Source: Siminovitchia fordii DSM 16014 = CIP 108821 (GTDB taxonomy: Bacteria; Bacillota; Bacilli; Bacillales; Bacillaceae_C). Taken from it: a stretch of DNA of 64,000 nt. Shown one piece after another: positions 9,683 through 17,992 of the stretch. The position numbers and the translations under genes were made by a program. The DNA lies in contig NZ_KB894688.1 in NCBI RefSeq assembly GCF_000374565.1, positions 62,001-126,000 of the forward strand, in the 5' to 3' direction. The notes under the pieces were generated by a model that worked only from the letters and a program-made list of their open reading frames with translations, ran no database searches and was not told the origin of the DNA. How positions within the stretch are numbered: position 1 is the first letter of the stretch; each line of letters opens with the position of its first letter.

Positions 9683-9731
9683 ACTTGTTGATTCATTTAA
9701 TTTTATCAGCTCTGTCGAGCTCTTGGATATT

Positions 9732-9761
9732 ACTATATACCACTGCTCTATGAACTGTCAA
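9732..9761 (-). promoter_or_regulatory. Sigma-A promoter of the S-box/metY unit
   Basis: TTGACA (9761-9756), an 18-base spacer, TATAGT (9737-9732); TATATA two bases nearer gives a 16-base spacer. It lies about 50 bases upstream of the riboswitch start. Confidence 0.65.
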
Positions 9762-9792
9762 TACAAAAATGAATTATTTTACAATTGTTTGG

Positions 9793-10386
9793 TTATCTCA
9801 TTTCAGAAACGATATTTCCAATGGTTTCCTCATCCATCGGACCGATGATTTTGGTATGAATCTTACCATTCGTATCGATCATATAAGTCGTTGGAATGGT
9901 AATTACATTATATGTTTTACCAACTTCACCGCTTTCGTCCAAAGGCACCGGAAAAGTGAGACCGTATTCCTCAATGAAATTCTCGACCTTTTTCCTAACA
10001 TTACCTCCTCTTTCGGCACTGGTTAAATTCACGGCTAAGATTTCCACATTGTGCTGCTCAGCCTTTGTTTTATAGTAATTTTCCATATGGGGCATCTCCG
10101 CTTTGCACGGCGGACACCAGGACGCCCAGAAATTCAAAATTACTTTTTTACCTTTATGATCAGATAGCTTTACAGTAGTGCCGTCAAGAGTTTCCAGTTC
10201 AAAATCCGGGGGCACGTCTCCTTTTTTCAGGCCGCTATTTTCTGTGACCAAGGTTTCCGATTCCGTTAAAAATTCCTCTTGGGCCACTTCCATTTCCTTC
10301 TTCTCTTGTACATCCTGAAAGATATTTACAACCACGATCCCCACAAGAAATACAAGGAGTGACAAACCGAATAATTTTTTGTTCAT
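9793..10386 (-). CDS. Membrane-anchored thioredoxin-fold protein (ResA/TlpA-like)
   Basis: 197 aa from ATG 10386, which overlaps the stop of the upstream gene (ATGA). An uncleaved N-terminal membrane anchor (about 5-22) is followed by a linker and an AhpC/TSA-type thioredoxin domain (PPDFELETLDG onward) with active site WCPPC, Cys91 and Cys94. The cis-Pro motif IPTTY lies near the end. It faces the outside of the membrane and would reduce disulfides, as ResA does for apocytochrome c. Third gene of the cls operon; its partner may be the membrane protein before it. True substrate unknown. Confidence 0.85.
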   Translation of the reverse strand: MNKKLFGLSLLVFLVGIVVVNIFQDVQEKKEMEVAQEEFLTESETLVTENSGLKKGDVPPDFELETLDGTTVKLSDHKGKKVILNFWASWCPPCKAEMPHMENYYKTKAEQHNVEILAVNLTSAERGGNVRKKVENFIEEYGLTFPVPLDESGEVGKTYNVITIPTTYMIDTNGKIHTKIIGPMDEETIGNIVSEMR

Positions 10387-11000
10387 TGTTTTTTTCGACT
10401 TCCTTTCCATGCAGCCCAGCCAAGAATCAATGTACCGAACGTGTAAGTCGCCATTGGCACGGAAAGAATGTTTCCTGCCAATGAGTAAATCAGACCTTGA
10501 AAACAGGTGAATAACACAAGGATTTGAATGCTCCAAACTTTATCGGAAAAGTTTCTTCTCAACAACATTAAAAAGACGACACTTCCGATTAATTGGAATC
10601 CTGACAGCAGTATATGCCATTTATTTAATAAATAGTAGACAAGCTCATATACTGTAATGATCACTATCCACACTTCCATTAGGAGGTCCTTTTCCTGACT
10701 ATCGAGTTTTTTTTCGGCAAAAAACAAATAAAGGAAAGCGATTGTGATTCCGAGCCAATACCCCTTGATCCCACCGTTAAAATAAACAACAGCAAACGGG
10801 TTACTATAGACAGTTTTAAATTGGAACAGGATAACACTAAGCTTCCATGTCAACAGAAAGATAAAAAAAGCGTTGCTGAAAATATCAGCCGCCATATTTT
10901 TCCGCTGCAGCCTTGTATACACATAAGCACAAATAAGAGCGGCAGAAATGGCCGCCCATGAAGCAGGAAAAGACAGTGAACCGATCGAGTACCATTTCAT
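10383..11000 (-). CDS. Multi-pass membrane protein of unknown function
   Basis: 205 aa with about six or seven hydrophobic segments and no recognised motif. The stretch FAVVYFNGGIKGYWLGI and the topology loosely recall prolipoprotein diacylglyceryl transferase, but the catalytic His and Arg patterns are not evident, so I do not assign that. It starts 26 bases after cls and overlaps the thioredoxin-like gene by 4 bp. The tight coupling suggests it may work with that thiol protein, perhaps as an electron-supplying or scaffolding membrane component (inference). Confidence 0.6.
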   Translation of the reverse strand: MKWYSIGSLSFPASWAAISAALICAYVYTRLQRKNMAADIFSNAFFIFLLTWKLSVILFQFKTVYSNPFAVVYFNGGIKGYWLGITIAFLYLFFAEKKLDSQEKDLLMEVWIVIITVYELVYYLLNKWHILLSGFQLIGSVVFLMLLRRNFSDKVWSIQILVLFTCFQGLIYSLAGNILSVPMATYTFGTLILGWAAWKGSRKKQ

Positions 11001-11026
11001 TATGATCCCCCGCTCTTTAATATATT

Positions 11027-12481
11027 TTATAGAATGGGAGAAAGCAGGCGGGAGATCGACTCTTTGAAACGGATGATTTTCGGTCTCCTCAAATATTGTC
11101 CGTAAGTTAACTCGCGGGATAATGAAGCATCTTTATCAAAAATATTGACAAGCTCCTGTACAAGTTCCTGATCATATAAAAAGGCATTCACTTCAAAATT
11201 CAGGCGGAAGCTTCGGACATCGATATTTGCCGTTCCTACACTTGCAATTTTCCCATCAGCAATCATCGTTTTAGCATGTATAAAGCCATTTTCATAAATA
11301 AATACTTTTGCTCCAGTCTTAAGCAGTTCCCCGACATACGAATACGTCGCCCAATAAACGAAGGCATGGTCGGGTTTATTGGGGATCATCAGCCTGACAT
11401 CTACACCGGATAGAACGGCAATTTTCAAAGCATCCAGAACACTTGAATCGGGTATGAAGTAAGGAGTTTGTATAAAAATATAGTCTTTTGCAGAGTTAAT
11501 TAACTTGATATACCCGTATTTGATCTGTTCCCATTCTGAGTCGGGGCCGCTCGAAACGATTTGTACATCTGTATCGCCGATCGGTCCGATTTCCGGGAAC
11601 AGTCTGTCTTCATAACTGATTTTGTTCGATGAAGCTTGGTTCCAATCAAGGATGAATCTTGTTTGCATCGCAAAAACAGCTTTTCCGCAAATTTTTAAAT
11701 GGGTGTCCCGCCAATAGCCAAATTTTTTGTTCAAACCGAGATATTCGTCACCAATATTGAATCCACCAATATATCCGACAGCCCCATCAATGATTGCAAG
11801 CTTTCTGTGATTACGGTAATTTACCTGTAAGTTTAAGTGAGGAAGGACAGCTGGAAAAAAAGCACTGACCCTCCCTCCCGCAGCAATCAATGGGCGGAAA
11901 AATTGCCTGGGAAGCCGTCTCGACCCCATTGCATCATAAAGGACCCGTACCTCCACACCCTGCTTGGCCTTTTCAACTAGGAGCGATAGCAGCTCGTTGC
12001 CGAGCCTGTCGTTGCGCATAATGTAATAAACGAGATGTACATGATCTTTCGCATCGCGGATATCGTCCATTAGCGAGTGGAATTTTTCATTTCCATCTGT
12101 AAAAATATCCACTTTATTATCCTGTGTCAGGACGGCGCTGTCATTGACAAGGAGCATGTAGATCAAATCCTTGTACTGCGCCGTTTTATTGTCATGGAAA
12201 GGAAAGTCTCCGCTTCTCAGCATTGTTATTTGGGTATCGGTAATTTCCATGATCCCTATTTTCTTTTTATCTTTCCATTCAAATATTTTTTTCCTGCTCA
12301 AATTCTGGCCGAAGATCAAATAAAGTACAAAACCTACTACCGGAATAAAAAATAAGACAAGAAGCCATGCCCATGTTGCACCGGCGTCCCTTCTTTCCAA
12401 AAAGACAACAAAGCCGGCAAGCACAATATTTAAAATGAGAAAAATACTTAATAAAGCCGTACTGATTGCAGCAATTGTCAT
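11027..12481 (-). CDS. cls: Cardiolipin synthase
   Basis: 484-aa phospholipase-D superfamily enzyme with two N-terminal transmembrane segments (about 4-25 and 35-57) and two HKD motifs: HRKLAIIDGAVGYIGG (about 222-237) and HAKTMIADGKIASVGT (about 400-415). It condenses two phosphatidylglycerols into cardiolipin at the membrane. ATG 12481 with AGAGGTTG upstream. First gene of a three-gene leftward operon. Bacilli often have several Cls paralogs, so which one this is cannot be told. Confidence 0.93.
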   Translation of the reverse strand: MTIAAISTALLSIFLILNIVLAGFVVFLERRDAGATWAWLLVLFFIPVVGFVLYLIFGQNLSRKKIFEWKDKKKIGIMEITDTQITMLRSGDFPFHDNKTAQYKDLIYMLLVNDSAVLTQDNKVDIFTDGNEKFHSLMDDIRDAKDHVHLVYYIMRNDRLGNELLSLLVEKAKQGVEVRVLYDAMGSRRLPRQFFRPLIAAGGRVSAFFPAVLPHLNLQVNYRNHRKLAIIDGAVGYIGGFNIGDEYLGLNKKFGYWRDTHLKICGKAVFAMQTRFILDWNQASSNKISYEDRLFPEIGPIGDTDVQIVSSGPDSEWEQIKYGYIKLINSAKDYIFIQTPYFIPDSSVLDALKIAVLSGVDVRLMIPNKPDHAFVYWATYSYVGELLKTGAKVFIYENGFIHAKTMIADGKIASVGTANIDVRSFRLNFEVNAFLYDQELVQELVNIFDKDASLSRELTYGQYLRRPKIIRFKESISRLLSPIL

Positions 12482-12803
12482 CGTTTCGTTTCAACCTCTC
12501 AGCTCATTTAGATACACAGACAAAAACTCTCATCCATTTTACCATATAACTCCAACTGAACATATAAACTGTCATTCAATTCATTTTGTGTTCATTTTTT
12601 AGTATATCTTCAGATCCTTCAAAATTACAAGATACTGAATTTTTTACATTTGGATATATGAAACCAAAACCGAAATGTTTCGTACAACAATTATAAGAGT
12701 TTTTAATGAGCCGGCTTATAAGATCATAAACTCGTATGTATTTACATATTTGACCTTTAATGATTTTTTTGCTCTTCTATTTATTTATGTTGAGGGTGAG
12801 TAT
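12482..12803. other. Divergent promoter region of cls and LRR lipoprotein
   Basis: About 320 A+T-rich bases. The frame of the lipoprotein is open back to 12675, but that segment lacks a ribosome-binding site and signal-peptide logic, so I treat it as leader. No hairpin or clear -35/-10 pair stands out. Confidence 0.4.
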
Positions 12804-13682
12804 ATGAAGAGAATATGTGTTTGTTTATTTATAGTACTTCTTTGTTCGGGATGTCTTGAGGAAAACCGTCAAAAGCAGCAGCCTGTTGAGGACGAAACGG
12901 CTGCTGAGCAGCCCCCGGAAAAAGAACCTGATCCGGTCATGCAGGAAGCGATCGACAGCTATAAAGGGATTGAAGATCCTGTTTTACGGAAACGAGTCCT
13001 GGAAGAATTGGGACTTGAAAAATACGCAGCTGACAAAACAAGACCGACAGCCGAAGACATGGAAAAGCTGGTCGTTTTCAGAGCTGACAACAGATGGAAC
13101 ATCACCTCCCTGAAGGGGCTTGAAGTTGCTTTCAATCTGAAAATGCTGAGTCTTGATGGCACGGGCATCAGCGATTTACAGCCAATCTCTCAACTGCCTT
13201 CCCTGGAAAAACTGTACCTGTCCGGAAATGAGATCAAAGATATCAGCCATTTATCAGGCTTGACATCGCTGCAGGCACTGACTTTATGCGGAAATGACAT
13301 CGTAGACTTTTCTCCATTAAAAGAACTGGAAGGACTGCGAATATTGGGATTGGGCGCCAGCGGTTTAAATGATATTTCTTTTTTGTCCCATTTAAAAGCA
13401 CTGGAAACCTTAAATTTAAGAGAAAATCATATTGCTGATATTTCTCCTCTATCCAAATTGACAGCTTTATCTAAATTAGATCTGTCCCATAATAAAATTG
13501 AAACAGTCGATGCCTTGGCAAATCACAAGTCTTTGACAACTCTCATTTTATCCAACAATGCCATTAGAGAAATCGATCCATTAGCGAATATAACTTCCCT
13601 GCTTCATCTGGACCTTTCCAATAATCCCATTGATGATTTCAGCCCAGTGGAGGACCTGGAACTACTTGAACTGATAAGATAG
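12804..13682 (+). CDS. Leucine-rich-repeat lipoprotein (internalin-like repeats)
   Basis: 292 aa from ATG 12804 with RBS GAGGGTGA. The lipoprotein signal MKRICVCLFIVLLCSGC ends at Cys17. An acidic Pro/Glu linker follows, then a helical cap (about 45-100), then about eight 22-residue repeats of the form LxxLxxLxLxxNxIxDISPLxx (about 105-290), the internalin-type LRR. It should sit on the outer face of the membrane and bind a protein. No cell-wall anchor or other domain. Such genes are patchily distributed in bacilli, and I do not know the partner. Flanking genes run the other way, so it is alone. Confidence 0.8.
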   Translation: MKRICVCLFIVLLCSGCLEENRQKQQPVEDETAAEQPPEKEPDPVMQEAIDSYKGIEDPVLRKRVLEELGLEKYAADKTRPTAEDMEKLVVFRADNRWNITSLKGLEVAFNLKMLSLDGTGISDLQPISQLPSLEKLYLSGNEIKDISHLSGLTSLQALTLCGNDIVDFSPLKELEGLRILGLGASGLNDISFLSHLKALETLNLRENHIADISPLSKLTALSKLDLSHNKIETVDALANHKSLTTLILSNNAIREIDPLANITSLLHLDLSNNPIDDFSPVEDLELLELIR

Positions 13683-13894
13683 AGATTCCCTTGTGCCAAT
13701 AATAAAAGTGAATACGATAATGGAATGATTGGTATAATTTTTGAAAATCATTCGATGTCAAAAGTAGAATCCCCAAAAAAACGGGAGAACACATAGCCTG
13801 AACTGGTCGCTTTACTTATATTGCTCTTACCTTTACCCCTGAAATGGAACGACAAAGGCGCATTCTCGGGCATGCCCATGATATGGAGTGCCAT

Positions 13895-13930
13895 AGAAAG
13901 AAGAGCCCCATCCAGTTGGATGCGGCTCTA
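13895..13930 (-). terminator. Terminator of the M23 hydrolase gene
   Basis: Stem AGAGCC-GCATCC / GGATG-GGGCTCT (13902-13929) read leftward, followed by TCTTTCTAT. Sits 15 bases past the stop. Confidence 0.75.
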
Positions 13931-13945
13931 TTTATTTCTAGAGAT

Positions 13946-15343
13946 TTATAGGTTTATATAACCTGCCGGATTTACACGGCTTCCATTCTTAAAGATTTCA
14001 AAATGAAGGTGTGTTCCATCTCCGCCTTTTCCTGCTACAACATCTCCTGTGTTACCCATAGCTCCAATTACCTGACCCTTGGATACTTTGGTGCCAACTC
14101 CAACAGAGCGGCTGCTCATATGTCCGTAAAGTGTTTTATAGCCATTACCATGGTTAATGATAATAACATTTCCATAGCCACCCCAATTTCCAGGTGAACC
14201 AAATGTTGAAACCTCTACAGTTCCACTTGCTGCCGCTACAATCGGCGTACCTTTTCCTGCTGCAATATCGACCCCATTATGCATTGTACCCCAACGGTGA
14301 CCAAATCCGGATGTAAATATTCCAGAAGCAGGACGTGTAAACATTCCTGAGCTTACTTCAGGCGTTTTACCTACAGGAGCGGAAGGCTTGTGGTATGTAG
14401 TAGTTACTTTACTTTTTCCTGGTGAAGACGATTTTGATGCTGTCTTCGTTCCAGATGAAGTAGATCCTGATGAAGTAGTCTCTGATGAATTGGAAGCTTC
14501 GTGTACACGTGCTGCCGCTTTAGCTTTCTCTGCTTCTTCTGCCTTTCTGGCTTCTTCTGCAATACGGGACTCCTCAGTACTAATCGCCCCTTGGATTTCT
14601 AACTGCTTGGCGTTAAGCTTTGCAATTTCTTTTTCCAGAGATTTCTTTTCATCTGAGATGCTTGCTTGTTCAGCCTTCACATTTTTCATTGCTTCATTTT
14701 TTTGTGCTTTTTGAGAATTAAGATCGGCTTTCAGGTCTTCCAACTCTTTAAGCATACCATTCAATTTTTCCAGATTCTTTTCGACCTTTGCCTGCTTTTC
14801 CTCTAGTGCATCTTTATCGCGCTGCTGCTCTTCCATGATTTCTTTGTCTGCACTGACAATAGTTGTTACTGCAGAAACTCGGTCAACAAAATCGCTAAAA
14901 CTTTCAGCCCCCAGCAAAACATCGATGTAATCGACTGATCCGCCATTTTGTTGAATGCTCCTTGCTCTTTCTTTAAGAAGTTCACTTCTTTTTTCTATCT
15001 TTTGTTTCAATACTTCTATTTCTTTTTCAAGCTTTGCAATTTCTGCTTTTGTTTTTTCTATTTCCTGCTCTTTTCCTTTTATTTTTGTATTAGTAGTATC
15101 TATTTCCGTTTCCAGCTTCTTTACTTCAGCTTGCATATTATTAAGCTGGTTTGTCAAATCAGCCAGTGCACTTTCTTTCTGAGCTAAAGAATTGTTAATA
15201 TCGGACAGTTCAGAAGCAACCTGAGACTGTTGGTCTTTTAAGTCAGATAGTGATGTAGCGGATGCCCCGCCGGCTAATGAGAATGTTCCTCCAAAACCTA
15301 TGACGCCTGCTATAGTAATTGATAGTAATGAACGTTTCTTCAA
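13946..15343 (-). CDS. Coiled-coil M23 (LytM) peptidoglycan endopeptidase, FtsEX-linked
   Basis: 465 aa with a TTG start at 15343 and AAAGGGG upstream. Sec signal ending ASA (about 27-29), a long coiled coil (about 30-270) like those of CwlO and EnvC, a Ser/Thr-rich linker (about 285-340), and an intact C-terminal LytM domain with both zinc motifs (HNGVDIAA and HLHFE). It cleaves peptide cross-links in the wall. It lies directly after ftsE-ftsX, whose product activates coiled-coil hydrolases by direct contact (EnvC in E. coli, CwlO in B. subtilis). B. subtilis CwlO carries NlpC/P60 instead of M23. The FtsX partnership is inferred from context and architecture. Confidence 0.88.
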   Translation of the reverse strand: MKKRSLLSITIAGVIGFGGTFSLAGGASATSLSDLKDQQSQVASELSDINNSLAQKESALADLTNQLNNMQAEVKKLETEIDTTNTKIKGKEQEIEKTKAEIAKLEKEIEVLKQKIEKRSELLKERARSIQQNGGSVDYIDVLLGAESFSDFVDRVSAVTTIVSADKEIMEEQQRDKDALEEKQAKVEKNLEKLNGMLKELEDLKADLNSQKAQKNEAMKNVKAEQASISDEKKSLEKEIAKLNAKQLEIQGAISTEESRIAEEARKAEEAEKAKAAARVHEASNSSETTSSGSTSSGTKTASKSSSPGKSKVTTTYHKPSAPVGKTPEVSSGMFTRPASGIFTSGFGHRWGTMHNGVDIAAGKGTPIVAAASGTVEVSTFGSPGNWGGYGNVIIINHGNGYKTLYGHMSSRSVGVGTKVSKGQVIGAMGNTGDVVAGKGGDGTHLHFEIFKNGSRVNPAGYINL

Positions 15344-15424
15344 GAACTAGTTCCCCTTTCTCCCTGGCACGAAATTTCTATTTACGTTTCAGATTTTACC
15401 GTTTAGGTAAAATGAATTATATAC

Positions 15425-16309
15425 TCATATTTTTAAGAAGCGTTTGACAGATATAAAGCTACCCCATGCACCGATAATGACACCGATCAACAGCATCAGT
15501 CCAATTAATTGGTATACAAATGGACTATACGAAAGCGGTTGAATGACCTGATTCGGAATACGCGAAGCCAAAAAGTCGTAGGCATAATAGTAACCTGCCG
15601 CCACAACTGCAATCGGAATAATCGCACCGATCAATCCGAGCCACATGCCTTCAAAGAGAAACGGCCAGCGTATGAACCAGTTCGTAGCTCCTACCAGTTT
15701 CATAATCTCAATTTCTCTGCGTCTTGCAAAAATAGTGATCTTAATAGTATTTGAGATTAAGAACATTGCTGTAAACAGCAATCCGACAATCAGAACAAGA
15801 CCGATGTTACGGCTTGTCTTTAGGGTGTTGAATAATTTTTCGACTTTTTTCTCCCCATAGAGCGCTGAGTCAACAAAATCAAAAGAGCTGATTTTTTTTG
15901 CAACAATAGGCGTGTCCGTCGGCCTTTTCGTTTTAACAATAAAGACATCATGCAACGGATTTTCCTGCTCATACAGCTTCCAGTCTTTTCCCATTGTTTT
16001 GATCAAATGGTCCAGTTCCTGCTCTTTGGATGAAAAAGTAACTGATTCCACCTGATCGATTTCTTCAATTTTTTTCTTGAGTGCATCTTGGTCGTGCTTT
16101 TTCGCTGTCAATTCAATATGCGTACGAATTTCGACATCATTCTCAATATCTGTGGCAAATTTATTCATATTCAGCATGATGACGAAAAAAACACCAACGA
16201 GCAGCAATGTAACTGTAACTGCGCTTGCAGAGGCAAAGGTCATCCATCCATTGCGGCGCAGACTTTTGAAGCTTTCTCCCAGATGGCGCCGAAACGTCCT
16301 AGCTTTCAT
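15425..16309 (-). CDS. ftsX: Cell-division ABC transporter permease FtsX
   Basis: 294 aa from ATG 16309, nine bases after AGGGGG; the start overlaps the end of ftsE. Cytoplasmic N-terminus (TFRRHLGESFKSLRRNGWMT), TM1 at about 25-45, an extracellular domain (about 50-155), then three TM segments including the family signature ARRREIEIMKLVGATNWFIR. FtsX transmits the ATPase cycle of FtsE to extracellular hydrolases. The neighbouring M23 gene is the likely target. Length is normal for bacilli. Confidence 0.94.
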   Translation of the reverse strand: MKARTFRRHLGESFKSLRRNGWMTFASASAVTVTLLLVGVFFVIMLNMNKFATDIENDVEIRTHIELTAKKHDQDALKKKIEEIDQVESVTFSSKEQELDHLIKTMGKDWKLYEQENPLHDVFIVKTKRPTDTPIVAKKISSFDFVDSALYGEKKVEKLFNTLKTSRNIGLVLIVGLLFTAMFLISNTIKITIFARRREIEIMKLVGATNWFIRWPFLFEGMWLGLIGAIIPIAVVAAGYYYAYDFLASRIPNQVIQPLSYSPFVYQLIGLMLLIGVIIGAWGSFISVKRFLKI

Positions 16310-16985
16310 AACCATATTCCCCCTGCTGTTCATCGCGGACAATGATTCCATTTTCAATGGCAACAACCCGGTGCTTGATCGTATTTACGATTTCGCGGTT
16401 ATGGGTTGCCATAATGACAGTAGTGCCTTGTGCATTGATTTCTTCCAATAAATTCATAATCTCCCAAGAAGTTTCAGGATCCAAATTCCCTGTGGGCTCA
16501 TCCGCTATGACGACCTGTGGATTGTTGACAATTGATCTTGCAATCGAAACCCGCTGCTGTTCGCCGCCGGATAGCTCGGATGGGAGCATTCGGACTTTAT
16601 GTTTCAAGCCGACCAGTGCCAAAACTTCCATGACTCTTCTTTTAATCTCCTTGGGTGGATGTTCTGTAACTTCCATTGCAAATGCAACATTTTCAAAGAC
16701 TGTAAGAGTAGGAAGCAGTTTAAAATCCTGAAAAACTACTCCGATGTTACGTCGTAAATGTGGTACTTCTCTATTCTTAAGTTTTGACAAGTCCACTCCA
16801 TTGACAATGATTTTCCCTGAAGTAGGTCCTTCTTCCCGGTACACCATTTTAATAAAGGTTGTCTTCCCAGCACCGCTGGGACCTACTACGTATACAAATT
16901 CACCTTGGTTAATCAGGATGTCCAAACCGTTTACAGCAATAATACCGTTCGGATATTTTTTGCTTACATCCTGCATTTCAATCAT
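16299..16985 (-). CDS. ftsE: Cell-division ABC transporter ATP-binding protein FtsE
   Basis: 228 aa from ATG 16985, with AAGGTGG upstream; a GTG three codons earlier overlaps that site and is rejected. Walker A GPSGAGKT (about 35-42), signature LSGGEQQR, Walker B VVIADEPTGNLD and H-loop MATHNRE are all present. It overlaps ftsX by 11 bp. Together they control septal and lateral wall hydrolysis; in B. subtilis FtsEX also affects entry into sporulation. Confidence 0.95.
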   Translation of the reverse strand: MIEMQDVSKKYPNGIIAVNGLDILINQGEFVYVVGPSGAGKTTFIKMVYREEGPTSGKIIVNGVDLSKLKNREVPHLRRNIGVVFQDFKLLPTLTVFENVAFAMEVTEHPPKEIKRRVMEVLALVGLKHKVRMLPSELSGGEQQRVSIARSIVNNPQVVIADEPTGNLDPETSWEIMNLLEEINAQGTTVIMATHNREIVNTIKHRVVAIENGIIVRDEQQGEYGYES

Positions 16986-17060
16986 ACAAACCACCTTACT
17001 CCTTCTAAATCAATCATTCGCTATGTATTTGCGCAACATTGTAATAAGGTGAAATTCCTC

Positions 17061-17171
17061 ATGACAAGCAAAAGAAAATATATTTCCAATCAAAGCGCGG
17101 ATTATCCAGATTCCGCAGATTATGAAAAACTCGTCAAATTATATCGAAATTTAAACCCAGACCTATTATAA
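17061..17171 (+). CDS. Possible small ORF, 36 aa
   Basis: ATG 17061 follows AAGGTGA by eight bases. The product (MTSKRKYISNQ through LYRNLNPDLL) is hydrophilic, with a Tyr-Lys-Leu helix-like C-terminal half and balanced codon use. No family recognised. It is divergent from ftsE and starts 75 bases from it. No terminator follows. It may be a real microprotein or a chance frame with a good site. Confidence 0.35.
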   Translation: MTSKRKYISNQSADYPDSADYEKLVKLYRNLNPDLL

Positions 17172-17469
17172 CACTTGGGGCTCATAATTTAAGGTACATT
17201 TATATTACATTTGTGTTTCAAAATGTCATATTACGGTAATATTCGAGATGAATACCCATAGTGTGAAAAAACTTCCTTCCCTGTAAAAAATCTCCGAAAC
17301 AAACAATATTATTAACAAGCAGTTTTTCGAGAAATACGATCAATAAATTTACAGCAGACTGCCAATTTTTTAAAAAACGACAGTTGGGTATAAAGACCCA
17401 CAAAATAACAACTCACTCTCTTTTCTATTGGCGATTATTATATTATGTGTCTTAATACCTACTTATCCC

Positions 17470-17504
17470 CAAAAAAAAAGAAAAGCCGATTCATTTTCAG
17501 CTTG
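17470..17504 (-). terminator. Terminator of cccB
   Basis: Read leftward, AAGCTGA / TCGGCTT stem (one G-T pair) with a short A+T-rich loop followed by TTTCTTTTTTTTT. Confidence 0.75.
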
Positions 17505-17522
17505 TCCCTTTTGAAAATAAAA

Positions 17523-17867
17523 TTACTTTTTCTCCGCCAGCCATGCAGCCACTTTGTCTGCATCATCACCTTTGATAATACCTGCTGGCATTCCAGGTCT
17601 TCCATTTTCGATTACATCGTGAATTTCATCTTGGCTTAATGAAGCGCCGATTTTGTCAAGTGCAGGACCATTCCGTCCTTCCAGATTTTCACCATGACAA
17701 CTGGAGCAATTTTGTTGGAAAATTGCTTCTGCATCGTTCGTAGCTGTTTCGCCACCGCCTTCATTTCCTCCGCCAGCGTTATCGTTGTCATTGCCGCCTC
17801 CACCGCAGGCAGCAAGCCCGATGGCCAATCCAGCACTCATTACTAAAGTCCACACTTTTTTCTTCAA
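17523..17867 (-). CDS. cccB: Membrane-anchored cytochrome c-551
   Basis: 114-aa lipoprotein with TTG start at 17867 behind AAAGGAG. Signal [20 protein letters not shown] then lipid-modified Cys21, a Gly/Asn-rich linker, and a small class-I cytochrome domain with heme site CSSCH (Cys54, Cys57, His58) and likely axial Met in GRPGMPAG. It carries electrons on the outer membrane face, towards cytochrome oxidase. Same place relative to ftsE and prfB as in B. subtilis. Confidence 0.92.
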   Translation of the reverse strand: MKKKVWTLVMSAGLAIGLAACGGGGNDNDNAGGGNEGGGETATNDAEAIFQQNCSSCHGENLEGRNGPALDKIGASLSQDEIHDVIENGRPGMPAGIIKGDDADKVAAWLAEKK

Positions 17868-17992
17868 GGTGTATACATCTCCTTTTTAAAAATGGTGCTC
17901 CTTTAGTATACCAATAAACATGTTTTTTTAAACTGATTAGACCATCAAGCTTCCCATATATATGGAAAAGAAGTGACAATTATTGGAGTGTA

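Larger units (their letters stand above)
16986..17522. other. Region between ftsE and cccB
   Basis: About 535 bases. It holds one plausible small plus-strand ORF (17061-17171), the cccB terminator (17470-17504) and otherwise A+T-rich sequence with no gene I can support. A 61-codon minus-strand frame at 17218-17403 has no ribosome-binding site and an unconvincing composition. Confidence 0.4.

Noticed and set aside
9442-9696. 84-codon minus-strand frame upstream of metY
   Set aside because: It lies entirely within the SAM-I riboswitch and its terminator; the RNA structure explains the sequence.
13723-13753. GAATGATT/AATCATTC inverted repeat after the LRR gene
   Set aside because: Long A+T-rich loop and no T-run; could be chance, so not listed as a terminator.
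13868-13877. GGGCATGCCC palindrome
   Set aside because: Ten-base single palindrome with no partner, gene or repeat context.
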